From NCBI GenBank assembly GCA_045588915.1, contig JAZNFA010000007.1, forward strand, positions 1-64,000: a DNA stretch of 64,000 nt. Direction: 5' to 3'. A program made the position numbers and the translations under genes. The notes under the pieces were generated by a model. It saw only the letters and a list, made by a program, of their open reading frames with translations, did no database searches and was not told the DNA's origin. How positions within the stretch are numbered: the first letter of the stretch is position 1; the number at the start of each line of letters is the position of its first letter. Positions 43,012 through 51,505 of this stretch are shown piece after piece. This DNA comes from RGIG8050 sp045588915 (GTDB lineage: Bacteria > Bacillota > Clostridia > Christensenellales > UBA1242).

Positions 43012-45081
43012 ATGAAACTTGTAATTATTGAGGGTATCGGTAAAAAAGATACTATTAAAAAATATTTAGGTAGTGGTTATCAGGTGATGGCAACTGGTGG
43101 GCATTTTCGTGATTTAAAAAAACGTGACTTATCGGTTGATGTTGAAAAGGGTTACAAACCACAATATGTAATTTCATCAGATAAAAAAGATGTCGTTAAA
43201 GCTTTGAAAGAAGCAGCAGCAAAAGCTGAAGAGGTTTTAATCGCAACCGACCCGGATCGCGAAGGTGAAGCTATCGCTTATCATTTAACATATATATTAG
43301 ATATTGATCCAACGCAGGCAAAACGAATTGAGTTTAATGAAATTACCAAACATGCTATTCATCAAGCGTTGACCAAACCACGTTCAATTGATATGAACTT
43401 GGTTTATGCGCAACAAACTCGTCGAGTTTTGGACCGTTTAGTGGGTTATAAATTATCACCAGTTTTGTCAAAAAAAATCAAGTCAGGTTTGTCAGCTGGT
43501 CGTGTGCAAAGTGTAACTTTAAAGTTAGTTGTTGAACGTGAACGTGAAATTCAAAACTTTAAGCCAGAAGAGTATTGGGATTTTTGGTCTCATTTAGAAA
43601 AGGATAAACTTAAATTCCGTACTTCACTTTATTACGGACCAGATGGTAAACGTTTGAAACCAGCAAGCGAGAGTCAAGTAAATCAAATCGTTGCCGACTT
43701 AAAAGATGCAAAATATGTTGCAAAAGATGTAAAAAAATCAGTAACAAAGCGTCATGCGCCTGCGCCATTTACAACCAGTTCAATGCAGCAGGATGCTGGT
43801 GCTAAATTAGGTTTATCATTAAAACGTACCACAATGGCTGCTCAAGCGCTTTATCAAGGTATTCAAATGGGTGAACGTGGTATGATGGCTTTAGTAACTT
43901 ATATTCGTACCGATAGTGTTCGTGTTTCTGCTGAGGCTCAAACAGCGGCAAAGGAATACATTACCCAGAAGTATGGTGCAAATTTTGTTCCGGAAACTCC
44001 AAATGTTTATAAAACAAAAAAATCGGCACAAGATGCCCATGAGGCGATTAGACCAACGCATTTAGATATTACACCAGATGAAGCTGATAAGTATTGTAAG
44101 CCAGATGAAGCGAAATTATATCGTTTGATTTATAATCGTTTTATAGCTTCTCAAATGGCAGAAGCAACTTTCAATAGTGTACGAGTTGACGTTGATGCAA
44201 ATAATTATATTTTCCGTGTTACTGGTCGTACGCCGTTATTTGATGGTTGGTTAGCTGTATACAGTGGTAGCAAGACCAAAGAAGAACCAGAAAAAGAAGG
44301 TGAAGATGATGCTGGGGAAAATGCTGGAGTATTACCAAACATTGAAATTGGCGATTGTTTGAATTTTGTTAAATTAGAATATGCGCAAAAATTTACGCAA
44401 CCACCAGCACGTTACACCGAAGCAACTTTGGTTAAAGTAATGGAAGAAAAAGGAATTGGACGTCCGGCAACTTATACACCAACGGTGGCAACTTTGTTCG
44501 CGCGTTTCTATATTGAAAAGGAAGGTAAGGCTTTAAAACCAACTGAGTTAGGTTGTGTTGTTGTTGATTGGCTAATCAAATATTTCCCAGAAATTATGAA
44601 TACGGGCTTTACTGCCGATATGGAAGATAAATTGGATGATATTGCTTCAGATGGTATTGATTGGGTTGGTGTTGTCGATAATTTTTATAAACCCTTTATT
44701 AAGGTTGTTGATGAAGTTCGTGCTAATGATGGTGCAGAAAATCGTATTAAACCAGTCGAAAGTGATGAAATGTGTCCAAAGTGTGGAAAAGTAATGTTGA
44801 TTCGTGAAAGTCGATTCGGTAAATTCTTGGCTTGTAGTGGTTACCCAGAATGTAAAACAACTAAGCCTTTTGATAAACCCGTTTGTAAATGTCCAAAATG
44901 TGGTAATGATATTTACAAGCGTCGTAGTAAAAAGGGTAAGTATTTTTATGGATGTTCTGGTTATCCAAATTGTGACTTTGTTGCCTTTGATGAACCTACA
45001 GGGGAACTATGTTCAAAGTGTAAAAGTCCTTTGGTAAAAGTTAAAGATGTAGTAAAATGTAGTAATCGTAATTGTCAATAA
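43012..45081 (+). CDS. topA: DNA topoisomerase I, with altered first motif
   Basis: A 689-residue type IA enzyme. The TOPRIM domain starts KLVIIEGIGKKDTIKKYLG where TopA normally has VESPAKAKTI, and keeps ATDPDREGEAIAYHL. The catalytic tyrosine lies in LVTYIRTDSVRVS (near residue 300). Three C-terminal zinc-ribbon modules, CPKCGK, CPKCGN and CSKC, follow residue 585. It relaxes negative supercoils. AGGAGG precedes the ATG. The gene stands in the known order dprA-topA-hslV. The SPAK to GIGK change sits next to the active-site glutamate, which is kept. Confidence 0.93.
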   Translation: MKLVIIEGIGKKDTIKKYLGSGYQVMATGGHFRDLKKRDLSVDVEKGYKPQYVISSDKKDVVKALKEAAAKAEEVLIATDPDREGEAIAYHLTYILDIDPTQAKRIEFNEITKHAIHQALTKPRSIDMNLVYAQQTRRVLDRLVGYKLSPVLSKKIKSGLSAGRVQSVTLKLVVEREREIQNFKPEEYWDFWSHLEKDKLKFRTSLYYGPDGKRLKPASESQVNQIVADLKDAKYVAKDVKKSVTKRHAPAPFTTSSMQQDAGAKLGLSLKRTTMAAQALYQGIQMGERGMMALVTYIRTDSVRVSAEAQTAAKEYITQKYGANFVPETPNVYKTKKSAQDAHEAIRPTHLDITPDEADKYCKPDEAKLYRLIYNRFIASQMAEATFNSVRVDVDANNYIFRVTGRTPLFDGWLAVYSGSKTKEEPEKEGEDDAGENAGVLPNIEIGDCLNFVKLEYAQKFTQPPARYTEATLVKVMEEKGIGRPATYTPTVATLFARFYIEKEGKALKPTELGCVVVDWLIKYFPEIMNTGFTADMEDKLDDIASDGIDWVGVVDNFYKPFIKVVDEVRANDGAENRIKPVESDEMCPKCGKVMLIRESRFGKFLACSGYPECKTTKPFDKPVCKCPKCGNDIYKRRSKKGKYFYGCSGYPNCDFVAFDEPTGELCSKCKSPLVKVKDVVKCSNRNCQ

Positions 45082-45093
45082 GGAGGTTTTGAA

Positions 45094-45627
45094 ATGGAAT
45101 TACGTGGTACAACGATTATTGCGGTAAAGCGTGATAACAAAACTGTGATCGCAGGTGATGGACAAGTTACTGCCGGCGAATCCGTTATAATGAAAGGTAA
45201 CGCCGTAAAAGTTCGCCGTTTATATGATAGCAAAGTCGTGGTTGGTTTTGCTGGTTCGGTAGCTGATGCCTTTACTTTGTCTAACAAGTTTGAAGAAATG
45301 TTACAGAAACATTCGGGCAATTTGTTGCGTTCTGCCGTTGCTTTGGCTCAAAGCTGGCGTACTGACCGTGCTTTAGGTAAATTGCAAGCTATGATGATTG
45401 TCGCGGACAAGGAACGTTTCTTAGTGATTAGTGGTGATGGAAATGTTATTGAACCAGATGGTGGCTGTGTGGCTATTGGTAGTGGTGGAAATTATGCATT
45501 AGCTGCGGCAAAAGCTTTGCTTAACAATACTAAAATGACTGCAAAAGAAATTGCTAAAGAAGCGATGAATGTAGCTAGTGATATCTGTATTTTCACAAAT
45601 AAAAATTTAACAATCGAAGAATTATAA
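45094..45627 (+). CDS. hslV: ATP-dependent protease proteolytic subunit HslV
   Basis: A 177-residue Ntn-hydrolase. GTTIIAVKRDNKTVIAGDGQVTAGESVIMKGNAVKVRRL is typical; processing before a Thr in GTT would expose the nucleophile, though five residues precede it, more than in enzymes that start M-T. SGDGNVIEPDGGCVAIGSGGNYALAAAKAL follows. AAGGAGG serves the ATG. The partner ATPase hslU, normally adjacent, is separated by a 1.5-kb gene in reverse orientation. Confidence 0.95.
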   Translation: MELRGTTIIAVKRDNKTVIAGDGQVTAGESVIMKGNAVKVRRLYDSKVVVGFAGSVADAFTLSNKFEEMLQKHSGNLLRSAVALAQSWRTDRALGKLQAMMIVADKERFLVISGDGNVIEPDGGCVAIGSGGNYALAAAKALLNNTKMTAKEIAKEAMNVASDICIFTNKNLTIEEL

Positions 45628-45650
45628 TTTAATATTAAATATAATTGATA

Positions 45651-45679
45651 AAAAAGGTATCCGATTAGGATACCTTTTT
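45651..45679. terminator. Bidirectional terminator after hslV
   Basis: AAAAAGGTATCC (45651-45662), loop GATTA, GGATACCTTTTT (45668-45679). It ends transcripts from both sides. The stop codon of the convergent gene is in its loop (45665-45667), so the stem encodes that protein's last residues. Confidence 0.8.
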
Positions 45680-47185
45680 GCGACGTAGTTTATCAGCTCT
45701 TTTTAGTCCACGAGAAACGGTTTTGTATTCACGAAGAAGTGCATTCTCTAATTGTTCGATACTTAATTTTTGTTTAATCGAATTAATAAAACAAATGTAG
45801 ATTGCATCCCAGAAAGTTGGAATACCAAGGTCTTCAATGACCGAATATCTTTCGTTAAAACTATCTTGAAGGTCAGTATCTTTTAAATAATCAATGATAT
45901 TTGGTTCGTTATAAGCAACAGGAATTTCAAAAGGTACTCGGATGAAAATATCTTTGAAGTTGTCATTGTTTAATATGTAGTTATTATAAACTAAGACCAT
46001 AATATTGTCCCAGTCTTCGCGATTTGAAAGGTTTAAGATAAAATCTTTTTTGTATTTTTTACGGTAAAGTGGATGGAGTGTTTCGCTTACTCGAGCCAAT
46101 GAAATACCATGTTCAACTGCTGTGGTAAATTCTTCATACAATTCTGAATGCGTAATAAAACGTTCAGCATCAATTAAGTAACTACAAAATTTATATAAAC
46201 GTCCTTTGGTTCGAGACATACTATATTCAAACAGTCCAGTGTCTTTATTTTCGGCATATTTATTATAGGGAGCAACACCGTGTTTATCTTTGTAAATTGT
46301 ACGGTCCATTAAGAAGCATGCAGCTGTTTCAATAAAATATCTTTGCAAATAGCGTTCTAAGTTTTGTTGTGATAAGAGTTCTTTTTTTTCTTGTGCCTTT
46401 TGTTTTTTGATTGCTGCGTTCTTAGGGTTAAGTCGAATAATTGTTTGTTTGGTATCAAGTAATTTGGGGTCGATTTTAGGCATAACACGTTCGACGGGAA
46501 CATAGTTTGGGTCAGTTAATGTTAGTGTGAAACTTGTATTTTCATTTTTTTGTTCCGTAATGTTTGTTGTTTGAACATCTTCGGTAATTGATGTTGCTAA
46601 CTCGAAATTTTGATTGTAACTTAGGGTAGTGATTTCAGTGGGGATTTCTAGTTCGAAATTTCTTGGTTGCGTTTCACGTTGAGTTAAAAGTTCTTGGTTA
46701 GTCGTTTTTTCGATAGCTGTCGTATTATCAATTTCTTCTGTAAAAACTTCTGATAAGTCGTGTGGGTCTGCTTCAGGTAAAACAATTTCGGGTAGTTCAA
46801 TTATTGTGCGTTCACGTTCGTTGTTAGTGACATCATGTAATTTTTTTACGATTTCTTCTTGGTTTGCATAACCGTGATAGAGTGATTCTAAATCATCTTC
46901 GTTAGAAATTTTATCATTCAATAAAATATTTCTTTTGTCACTGATGATTGAAGTAATATTTGAGTGATGTGTTTTGATTGTCGTAGGAACTAAATTTAAT
47001 TCGGCTTTACCATTATCAAAGAAAACTTGATAAATTAAATATGTGATTGTCGGCAATGCCAAAACCACCCCAAGAAAAAAGAAAATTGGTCTTCCTGTTG
47101 GAATACCGATGATGGATAAAACTATGCCTGTGATACAGAGTAGTATGGTTATCCAAAGCAGGTTACGTTTGAAAAAATCGCTCAT
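45665..47185 (-). CDS. Unknown membrane protein inserted between hslV and hslU
   Basis: A 506-residue protein, not recognised. Two membrane helices (about residues 8-25 and 32-54) open the chain. Residues 60-240 are low-complexity acidic linker. The C-terminal 260 residues look globular and helical, with aromatic-rich segments such as YLQRYFIETAACFLMD, KFCSYLIDAERFITH and GIPTFWDAIYICFINSIKQ. GGGGGA lies before the ATG. Orientation is opposite to hslV and hslU, between which it sits, so it probably has its own promoter and was inserted by rearrangement. Topology suggests a cytosolic domain tethered to the membrane. Function unknown. Confidence 0.75.
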   Translation of the reverse strand: MSDFFKRNLLWITILLCITGIVLSIIGIPTGRPIFFFLGVVLALPTITYLIYQVFFDNGKAELNLVPTTIKTHHSNITSIISDKRNILLNDKISNEDDLESLYHGYANQEEIVKKLHDVTNNERERTIIELPEIVLPEADPHDLSEVFTEEIDNTTAIEKTTNQELLTQRETQPRNFELEIPTEITTLSYNQNFELATSITEDVQTTNITEQKNENTSFTLTLTDPNYVPVERVMPKIDPKLLDTKQTIIRLNPKNAAIKKQKAQEKKELLSQQNLERYLQRYFIETAACFLMDRTIYKDKHGVAPYNKYAENKDTGLFEYSMSRTKGRLYKFCSYLIDAERFITHSELYEEFTTAVEHGISLARVSETLHPLYRKKYKKDFILNLSNREDWDNIMVLVYNNYILNNDNFKDIFIRVPFEIPVAYNEPNIIDYLKDTDLQDSFNERYSVIEDLGIPTFWDAIYICFINSIKQKLSIEQLENALLREYKTVSRGLKRADKLRRKKVS

Positions 47186-47282
47186 TTTTCCCCCAGTATT
47201 TATTTAATCAATTTAATAATATAATAATTGCAGAAATTTGTAAAATGTATTACAATAATGTCATTTATAGGAGGACCAGTTT

Positions 47283-48614
47283 ATGGACATTTTTCCAAAA
47301 GATATTGTAGAACAACTTGACCGTTTCGTTGTTGGTCAAAAAGAAGCAAAACGTGTGGTTGCAATTGCATTGCGTAATCGTTATCGTCGTTCGCAATTGC
47401 CTAAGGCTGTTGCAGATGAAATTACACCAAAAAATATTATTATGAAAGGACCAACTGGTGTTGGTAAAACTGAAATTGCACGTCGTTTATCTAAATTAGT
47501 AGGTGCACCTTTTATTAAAGTTGAAGCAACTAAATATACGGAAGTTGGGTATGTTGGTCGTGATGTTGAAAGTATGATTCGCGATTTGGTTGAAGTTGCG
47601 ATTCGTATGACTCGAGATGCTAAATATGCTGAGGTTAGAAAAAAAGCGGAAGCTACTGTTGAAAAACGTATAGTTAATGCAATTGTTGCTGAAAAGAAAA
47701 AGAAAGTTACTGATACAGCTGAAAATTTATTGTATGAACAATCTTTAAATGAATATCGTGAAGGAAAACTAGAAAACTTTATGATTGAATTTGATGTTGT
47801 GCGTGAAATGAAACCTATGATTGAGATGCCAATGGGAATGGGCGTTGGAATTGAGATTGGTTCAATTTTTGATAAAGTTTCTGGAATGTTCCCAAAACAG
47901 ACAAAAAAGAAGTCGATGTCTGTTAGTGCTGCGCGTGAAATGTTTATTGAAGAAGAATGTAGTAAATTAATTGATAAAGATGTTATTAACGCCGAAGGGA
48001 TTGCTTTAGCTGAACAAAAAGGTATTATCTTTATTGACGAAATTGATAAAATTGGTTCAACAGGTGGCAGTGGACACGGACCAGAAGTTAGTCGTGAAGG
48101 TGTTCAACGTGATATTTTACCTATCGTAGAAGGATGTACTGTACAAACTAAGTATGGTATGGTTAAGACTGATTATATGTTATTTATTGCTGCTGGAGCA
48201 TTCCACGTAAGTAAAATTGATGATTTGATTCCAGAGTTGCAAGGTCGTTTCCCAATTCGTGTTGAATTAAATTCTTTGAATAAAGAAGATTTTTATAAAA
48301 TTTTAACACAACCATCTAACGCAATCACAAAACAATATCAAGAATTGTTGGCTGTTGATAATGTTGAATTAAAATTCGAAAAAGATGCTTTAATGTTATT
48401 GGCTGAATTAGCTGAAAGTGAAAATGATACGAACGAAAACTTAGGAGCTCGTCGTCTTCATTCAATTATGGAACATTTGTTAGAAGATATCTTGTTTAAT
48501 GCTGGAAGTAAGAAGTCGGCAGAAAAAGAAGTTATAATTGTTGATAAACCGTTCGTAGAAAAGAATATGAAACAACTCATTAAAAAGATTGATTTACATA
48601 AATATGTTTTATAA
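47283..48614 (+). CDS. hslU: ATP-dependent protease ATPase subunit HslU
   Basis: A 443-residue AAA+ unfoldase. GPTGVGKTEIARRLSKL is Walker A (about residues 56-72), GIIFIDEIDKI Walker B, with the inserted I domain (about 110-240) containing PMGMGVGIEIGSIFDKVSGMF. C-terminal NLGARRLHSIMEHLLEDILF and the final HKYVL are the parts that dock into HslV. GGAGG precedes the ATG. Separate from hslV here, so its expression needs another promoter. It overlaps the convergent aspartokinase by six bases. Confidence 0.95.
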   Translation: MDIFPKDIVEQLDRFVVGQKEAKRVVAIALRNRYRRSQLPKAVADEITPKNIIMKGPTGVGKTEIARRLSKLVGAPFIKVEATKYTEVGYVGRDVESMIRDLVEVAIRMTRDAKYAEVRKKAEATVEKRIVNAIVAEKKKKVTDTAENLLYEQSLNEYREGKLENFMIEFDVVREMKPMIEMPMGMGVGIEIGSIFDKVSGMFPKQTKKKSMSVSAAREMFIEEECSKLIDKDVINAEGIALAEQKGIIFIDEIDKIGSTGGSGHGPEVSREGVQRDILPIVEGCTVQTKYGMVKTDYMLFIAAGAFHVSKIDDLIPELQGRFPIRVELNSLNKEDFYKILTQPSNAITKQYQELLAVDNVELKFEKDALMLLAELAESENDTNENLGARRLHSIMEHLLEDILFNAGSKKSAEKEVIIVDKPFVEKNMKQLIKKIDLHKYVL

Positions 48615-49601
48615 TTTCTTTAAAAGTTCGTTGTGAATTTTCTGCATATCTTCAATTACAGTTTTTTGTGTGGTGTTGATTTTTTGTGTGATAATTGGGC
48701 CGTTATTTTTTCTTTTGAGAATTAAGATTTGGTTATTTTTGTGTGTAACGCAAAAGAAGTTGTGTTGGCAATTACGGCAACGTGGGCTGTGAACTTCGGT
48801 AAATTTTTTGTTTGGATCAAAAGTATTATCAACACGTAACGGAACTTTGAAAGTTTCTAATAACTGAGCTACGTTTTCGTGAATAATTCCTGCGCCATTA
48901 TGCGTTAAAATATCAAGTGATTGAAAATCCAAACAAGGAATTGTTTGCGTATTATAAACGTAACTTGGGTTTGCTGTTTGAATACCATAACTATCTGTAT
49001 AATTCTTGTAAATTGTTGCGTGCATCAATACAGCTAAAATTGCGCCGGTATAATCACTGCCACCTCGTGTAAAAAGAGCTGTTTTTCCATTGTTTTGTCC
49101 ATAGAAGCCACCAATAATAAAAGGTATAAATTGTTTCAGATTGTATTTCTTAATTTGTTTTTTTGTAGCTTCAAGATTTATTGTGGCGTCAGAATTGATA
49201 ATTAAAATATCTTGCGCATCTATAAAATTATAATTCAAGTGTAAGGCTAATAATTTAGCAGACAAATATTCGCCACGTGAAACTAAAAAATTATAATCGT
49301 TGTGGCTTGTCTGAATAGCATCACTCGTATTTTTTAGAATTTTTTTGAAGGTTAAATATTTAGATGGGGTTAATAATTCCAGCGCTATTTCATTAAAACG
49401 ATTGATAACTGATTCGAGGTTTGCTGAGCCTTTTGTATATTGAATTAATTCATCAGTGATTTTAGTTTTATATTTACCATAAATGCCAGGTGCTGAAACT
49501 ACTACAATTTGCGCCTGATGATTGTTGTTGATTATTTCGCAACAAAGTTTAATAGTTGTTGCATTCGCCATTGAAGAACCACCAAATTTGACTATTTCCA
49601 C
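48609..49601 (-). CDS. lysC: Aspartokinase, short form without ACT domains
   Basis: A 330-residue amino-acid-kinase protein: VKFGGSSMANATTIK, VVVSAPGIYGKYKTKITDEL, VSRGEYLSAKLLALHL, and FTRGGSDYTGAILAVLMHATIYKNYTDSYG for the active site. After SLDILTHNGAGIIHENV about 75 residues remain, with CRNC and FFCVTHK, unlike the paired ACT domains that make up the last 160 residues of feedback-inhibited aspartokinases. It should therefore be feedback-insensitive. It begins at GTG 49601, six bases after a TATGAT. Divergent from the dipicolinate synthase gene, it probably supplies the aspartate pathway during sporulation, as dapG does in Bacillus. Confidence 0.8.
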   Translation of the reverse strand: MEIVKFGGSSMANATTIKLCCEIINNNHQAQIVVVSAPGIYGKYKTKITDELIQYTKGSANLESVINRFNEIALELLTPSKYLTFKKILKNTSDAIQTSHNDYNFLVSRGEYLSAKLLALHLNYNFIDAQDILIINSDATINLEATKKQIKKYNLKQFIPFIIGGFYGQNNGKTALFTRGGSDYTGAILAVLMHATIYKNYTDSYGIQTANPSYVYNTQTIPCLDFQSLDILTHNGAGIIHENVAQLLETFKVPLRVDNTFDPNKKFTEVHSPRCRNCQHNFFCVTHKNNQILILKRKNNGPIITQKINTTQKTVIEDMQKIHNELLKKL

Positions 49602-49617
49602 AATTATATCATATTCA
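49588..49617. promoter_or_regulatory. Overlapping divergent promoters of lysC and dpaAB
   Basis: Plus strand: TTGACT (49588-49593), 18 bases, TATTCA (49612-49617), five bases to ATG 49623. Minus strand: TATGAT (complement of 49608-49613), six bases to GTG 49601. The two -10 elements share 49612-49613 and the plus -35 lies within the first lysC codons. Only 21 bases separate the start codons, so simultaneous occupancy is impossible. Confidence 0.55.
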
Positions 49618-49622
49618 TAAAT

Positions 49623-50933
49623 ATGGAATATGTTTTTAGGTTCAACGAAAGCAGTACTGACAAACGGGTTGTAGCATTAAAAGAACTTTTTCAAAAAAAC
49701 GGTTACGAAGTTTTAGGGTTTAATGATAAAACTGAAAGTAAGGGAATTTATTACCTAGAACCTCGTGTGAAGTTTGAACAAAATTTTTGGAAAACAGTGG
49801 TTAAGGGGAGTTTGGTTTTTGGTTATCAAACTGTAATTGATGATGTACCGGATGGTATCACGTATATAAGTTTAAATAATGACCCTAACTTTATTGAAGC
49901 TAATAATGAACTAACTGCAAAAGCTTTTAAGCAAATTATCGAGCTAAATAAATTTAAAACAAAGAAAATTTTAATCTGTGGTTATGGTAAATTAACAGCG
50001 GCTTTAGAAAAAGTTTTTAGCGATTGGAAGATTGCTATTTTGAATTTTAATTGGCACAAAATGCCTGAGCTAACAAAAAAATATGAAAATTTAGCTTTTT
50101 TTAAAAAAGCACCATATCACGAATTTCCTGTAATTGTGAATACCATTCCGTGTAATTTGATTCAAATGTCAGATTGGCAACAGTCACGATACAAACAAAA
50201 AATATATGATTTAGCATCAGCGCCCTTTGGTTTTGATTGGAGTGGCGTTAAGCAAGAAGATTTTGATTACGAGATTTTGCCTGGTTTGCCGGGAAGGTTT
50301 TATCCAGAAGAAGCTGCTCGTGTGGTTTTTGATGCAATTCAACGCTATTTAAAAACTAATGCAAAGCCTGCTTGGGTTTTGTGCATTACGGGAAGTGCGT
50401 GTAGCTTTGTTAGACTGATTAAAGTATTAAATCAGTTAGTGGAGCACTATGAAATCTTTCCGGTAATTTCTCCAAATGCGAATGTGCCCAATCGCTTTAT
50501 TGATAATTTAACCTTTCAAAGTGAAATTAGACGCATAACTGGTCACGAAATAATTACTAACATTGCAGGGGCTGAACGGTTGTCAAGTATGCCAAATTTA
50601 AAGGGAAGTGTTGTCTTTCCTGCCACTGGGAATACGATTGCTAAATTAACTCACGGAATTACCGATACGTGCGTTCTGATGGCTGTGAAGGCGTTATTAC
50701 GCAATGATAAACCTTGCGTGATTGGTCTGGCAACAAATGATGCTTTGTCGGGTAATGCAAAAAATATTGGTGAGTTAATGAATCGTCGTAATTATTATTT
50801 TGTACCATTCCGTCAAGATGCACCAATTACAAAGCCACATTCGTGTGTTTGTGATTTTGATATGGTGTTGCCAACGATGCAAAGTGCATTGCAAGGTCAA
50901 CAAATTCAACCATTTATCTTAGGCGTAGTTTAA
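49623..50933 (+). CDS. dpaAB: Dipicolinate synthase, subunits A and B fused
   Basis: A 436-residue protein joining two proteins that are separate (SpoVFA/DpaA and SpoVFB/DpaB) in Bacillus and relatives. Residues 1-245 correspond to DpaA, a Rossmann oxidoreductase with ILICGYGKLTAAL near 117-128. Residues 250-436 correspond to DpaB, a flavoprotein-like domain with CITGSACSF, VVFPATGNTIAKLTHGITD, VLMAVKALLRNDKPCVIGLATNDALS and NYYFVPFRQDAP. DpaAB makes dipicolinate from the lysine-pathway intermediate HTPA for the spore core. Linker is very short (about five residues). No frameshift or internal stop is seen. Neighbour lysC is consistent. The 3' end overlaps thioredoxin on the other strand by 15 bases. 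Confidence 0.88.
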   Translation: MEYVFRFNESSTDKRVVALKELFQKNGYEVLGFNDKTESKGIYYLEPRVKFEQNFWKTVVKGSLVFGYQTVIDDVPDGITYISLNNDPNFIEANNELTAKAFKQIIELNKFKTKKILICGYGKLTAALEKVFSDWKIAILNFNWHKMPELTKKYENLAFFKKAPYHEFPVIVNTIPCNLIQMSDWQQSRYKQKIYDLASAPFGFDWSGVKQEDFDYEILPGLPGRFYPEEAARVVFDAIQRYLKTNAKPAWVLCITGSACSFVRLIKVLNQLVEHYEIFPVISPNANVPNRFIDNLTFQSEIRRITGHEIITNIAGAERLSSMPNLKGSVVFPATGNTIAKLTHGITDTCVLMAVKALLRNDKPCVIGLATNDALSGNAKNIGELMNRRNYYFVPFRQDAPITKPHSCVCDFDMVLPTMQSALQGQQIQPFILGVV

Positions 50934-51233
50934 TGTTTGGTCTATGATTCTTTTAAGCAGTTGTGGATGTTTGACACCAACAATTGAAGTTAGGAATTGC
51001 CCATAGCGAAAAAGTAGCAGAGTAGGAAGCGATGTAATTTTATACTTTTGTAACAGTATTGGAAATTTATCAGCATTAATTTGGTAAAATTTAATTTGAG
51101 TAAAATCTTTTTCTAAATTATTAAGGATAGGGGTCATAATCTGGCAATTCAAACATCCTGTACTGTAAATCTCAAGGACTATTTTTCCTTTTGATAATTG
51201 TTCAGTAATTTCATTGGCATTTAAATTTTTCAT
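50919..51233 (-). CDS. Thioredoxin-like protein
   Basis: A 104-residue thioredoxin fold: GCLNCQIMTPILNNLEKDF has the CXXC (Cys-Leu-Asn-Cys, with Gly where Trp usually precedes), and SLPTLLLFRYG the cis-proline. The unusual active site suggests altered redox potential compared with Trp-Cys-Gly-Pro-Cys. No Shine-Dalgarno is obvious beyond a weak AATG leader. It shares its 3' end with dpaAB on the opposite strand. Likely a cytosolic disulfide reductase or specialised reductant. Confidence 0.85.
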   Translation of the reverse strand: MKNLNANEITEQLSKGKIVLEIYSTGCLNCQIMTPILNNLEKDFTQIKFYQINADKFPILLQKYKITSLPTLLLFRYGQFLTSIVGVKHPQLLKRIIDQTLNYA

Positions 51234-51268
51234 TATTTATTTTATGGCTGAGAATTATTTTCTGCCAC

Positions 51269-51296
51269 TTTACAAATTTTGTAGTTATGTTATTAT
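51269..51296 (+). promoter_or_regulatory. Promoter of tRNA-Arg
   Basis: TTTACA (51269-51274), 16-base spacer and TATTAT (51291-51296), eight bases before the tRNA. Confidence 0.6.
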
Positions 51297-51304
51297 ATAA
51301 TAAC

Positions 51305-51381
51305 GTTTCCGTAGCTCAGTTGGATAGAGCATCGCCCTTCTAAGGCGAGGGTCCCGTGTTCGAGCCACGGCGGAAACACCA
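51305..51381 (+). tRNA. tRNA-Arg (anticodon TCT)
   Basis: Acceptor GTTTCCG pairs with CGGAAAC; the D arm is GCTC...GAGC; the anticodon loop CTTCTAA carries TCT reading AGA; the T arm is CCGTG-TTCGAGC-CACGG. CCA is encoded (51379-51381). Confidence 0.95.
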
Positions 51382-51392
51382 TAAAACCATCA

Positions 51393-51442
51393 AATCAACT
51401 GTAAATTTCGTCGCCGAACGAAAATCAGTTGATTTTTTTTTT
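51393..51442 (+). terminator. Terminator of tRNA-Arg
   Basis: AATCAACTG (51393-51401) pairs with CAGTTGATT (51426-51434), with an inner AATTTCG/CGAAAAT extension, followed by a run of about ten T. Confidence 0.85.
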
Positions 51443-51505
51443 TCTATTATAAGTTAAGTAGTAGTGTACATACTAAATGTATTACTGCAAAAAAGGAGGA
51501 AACAA

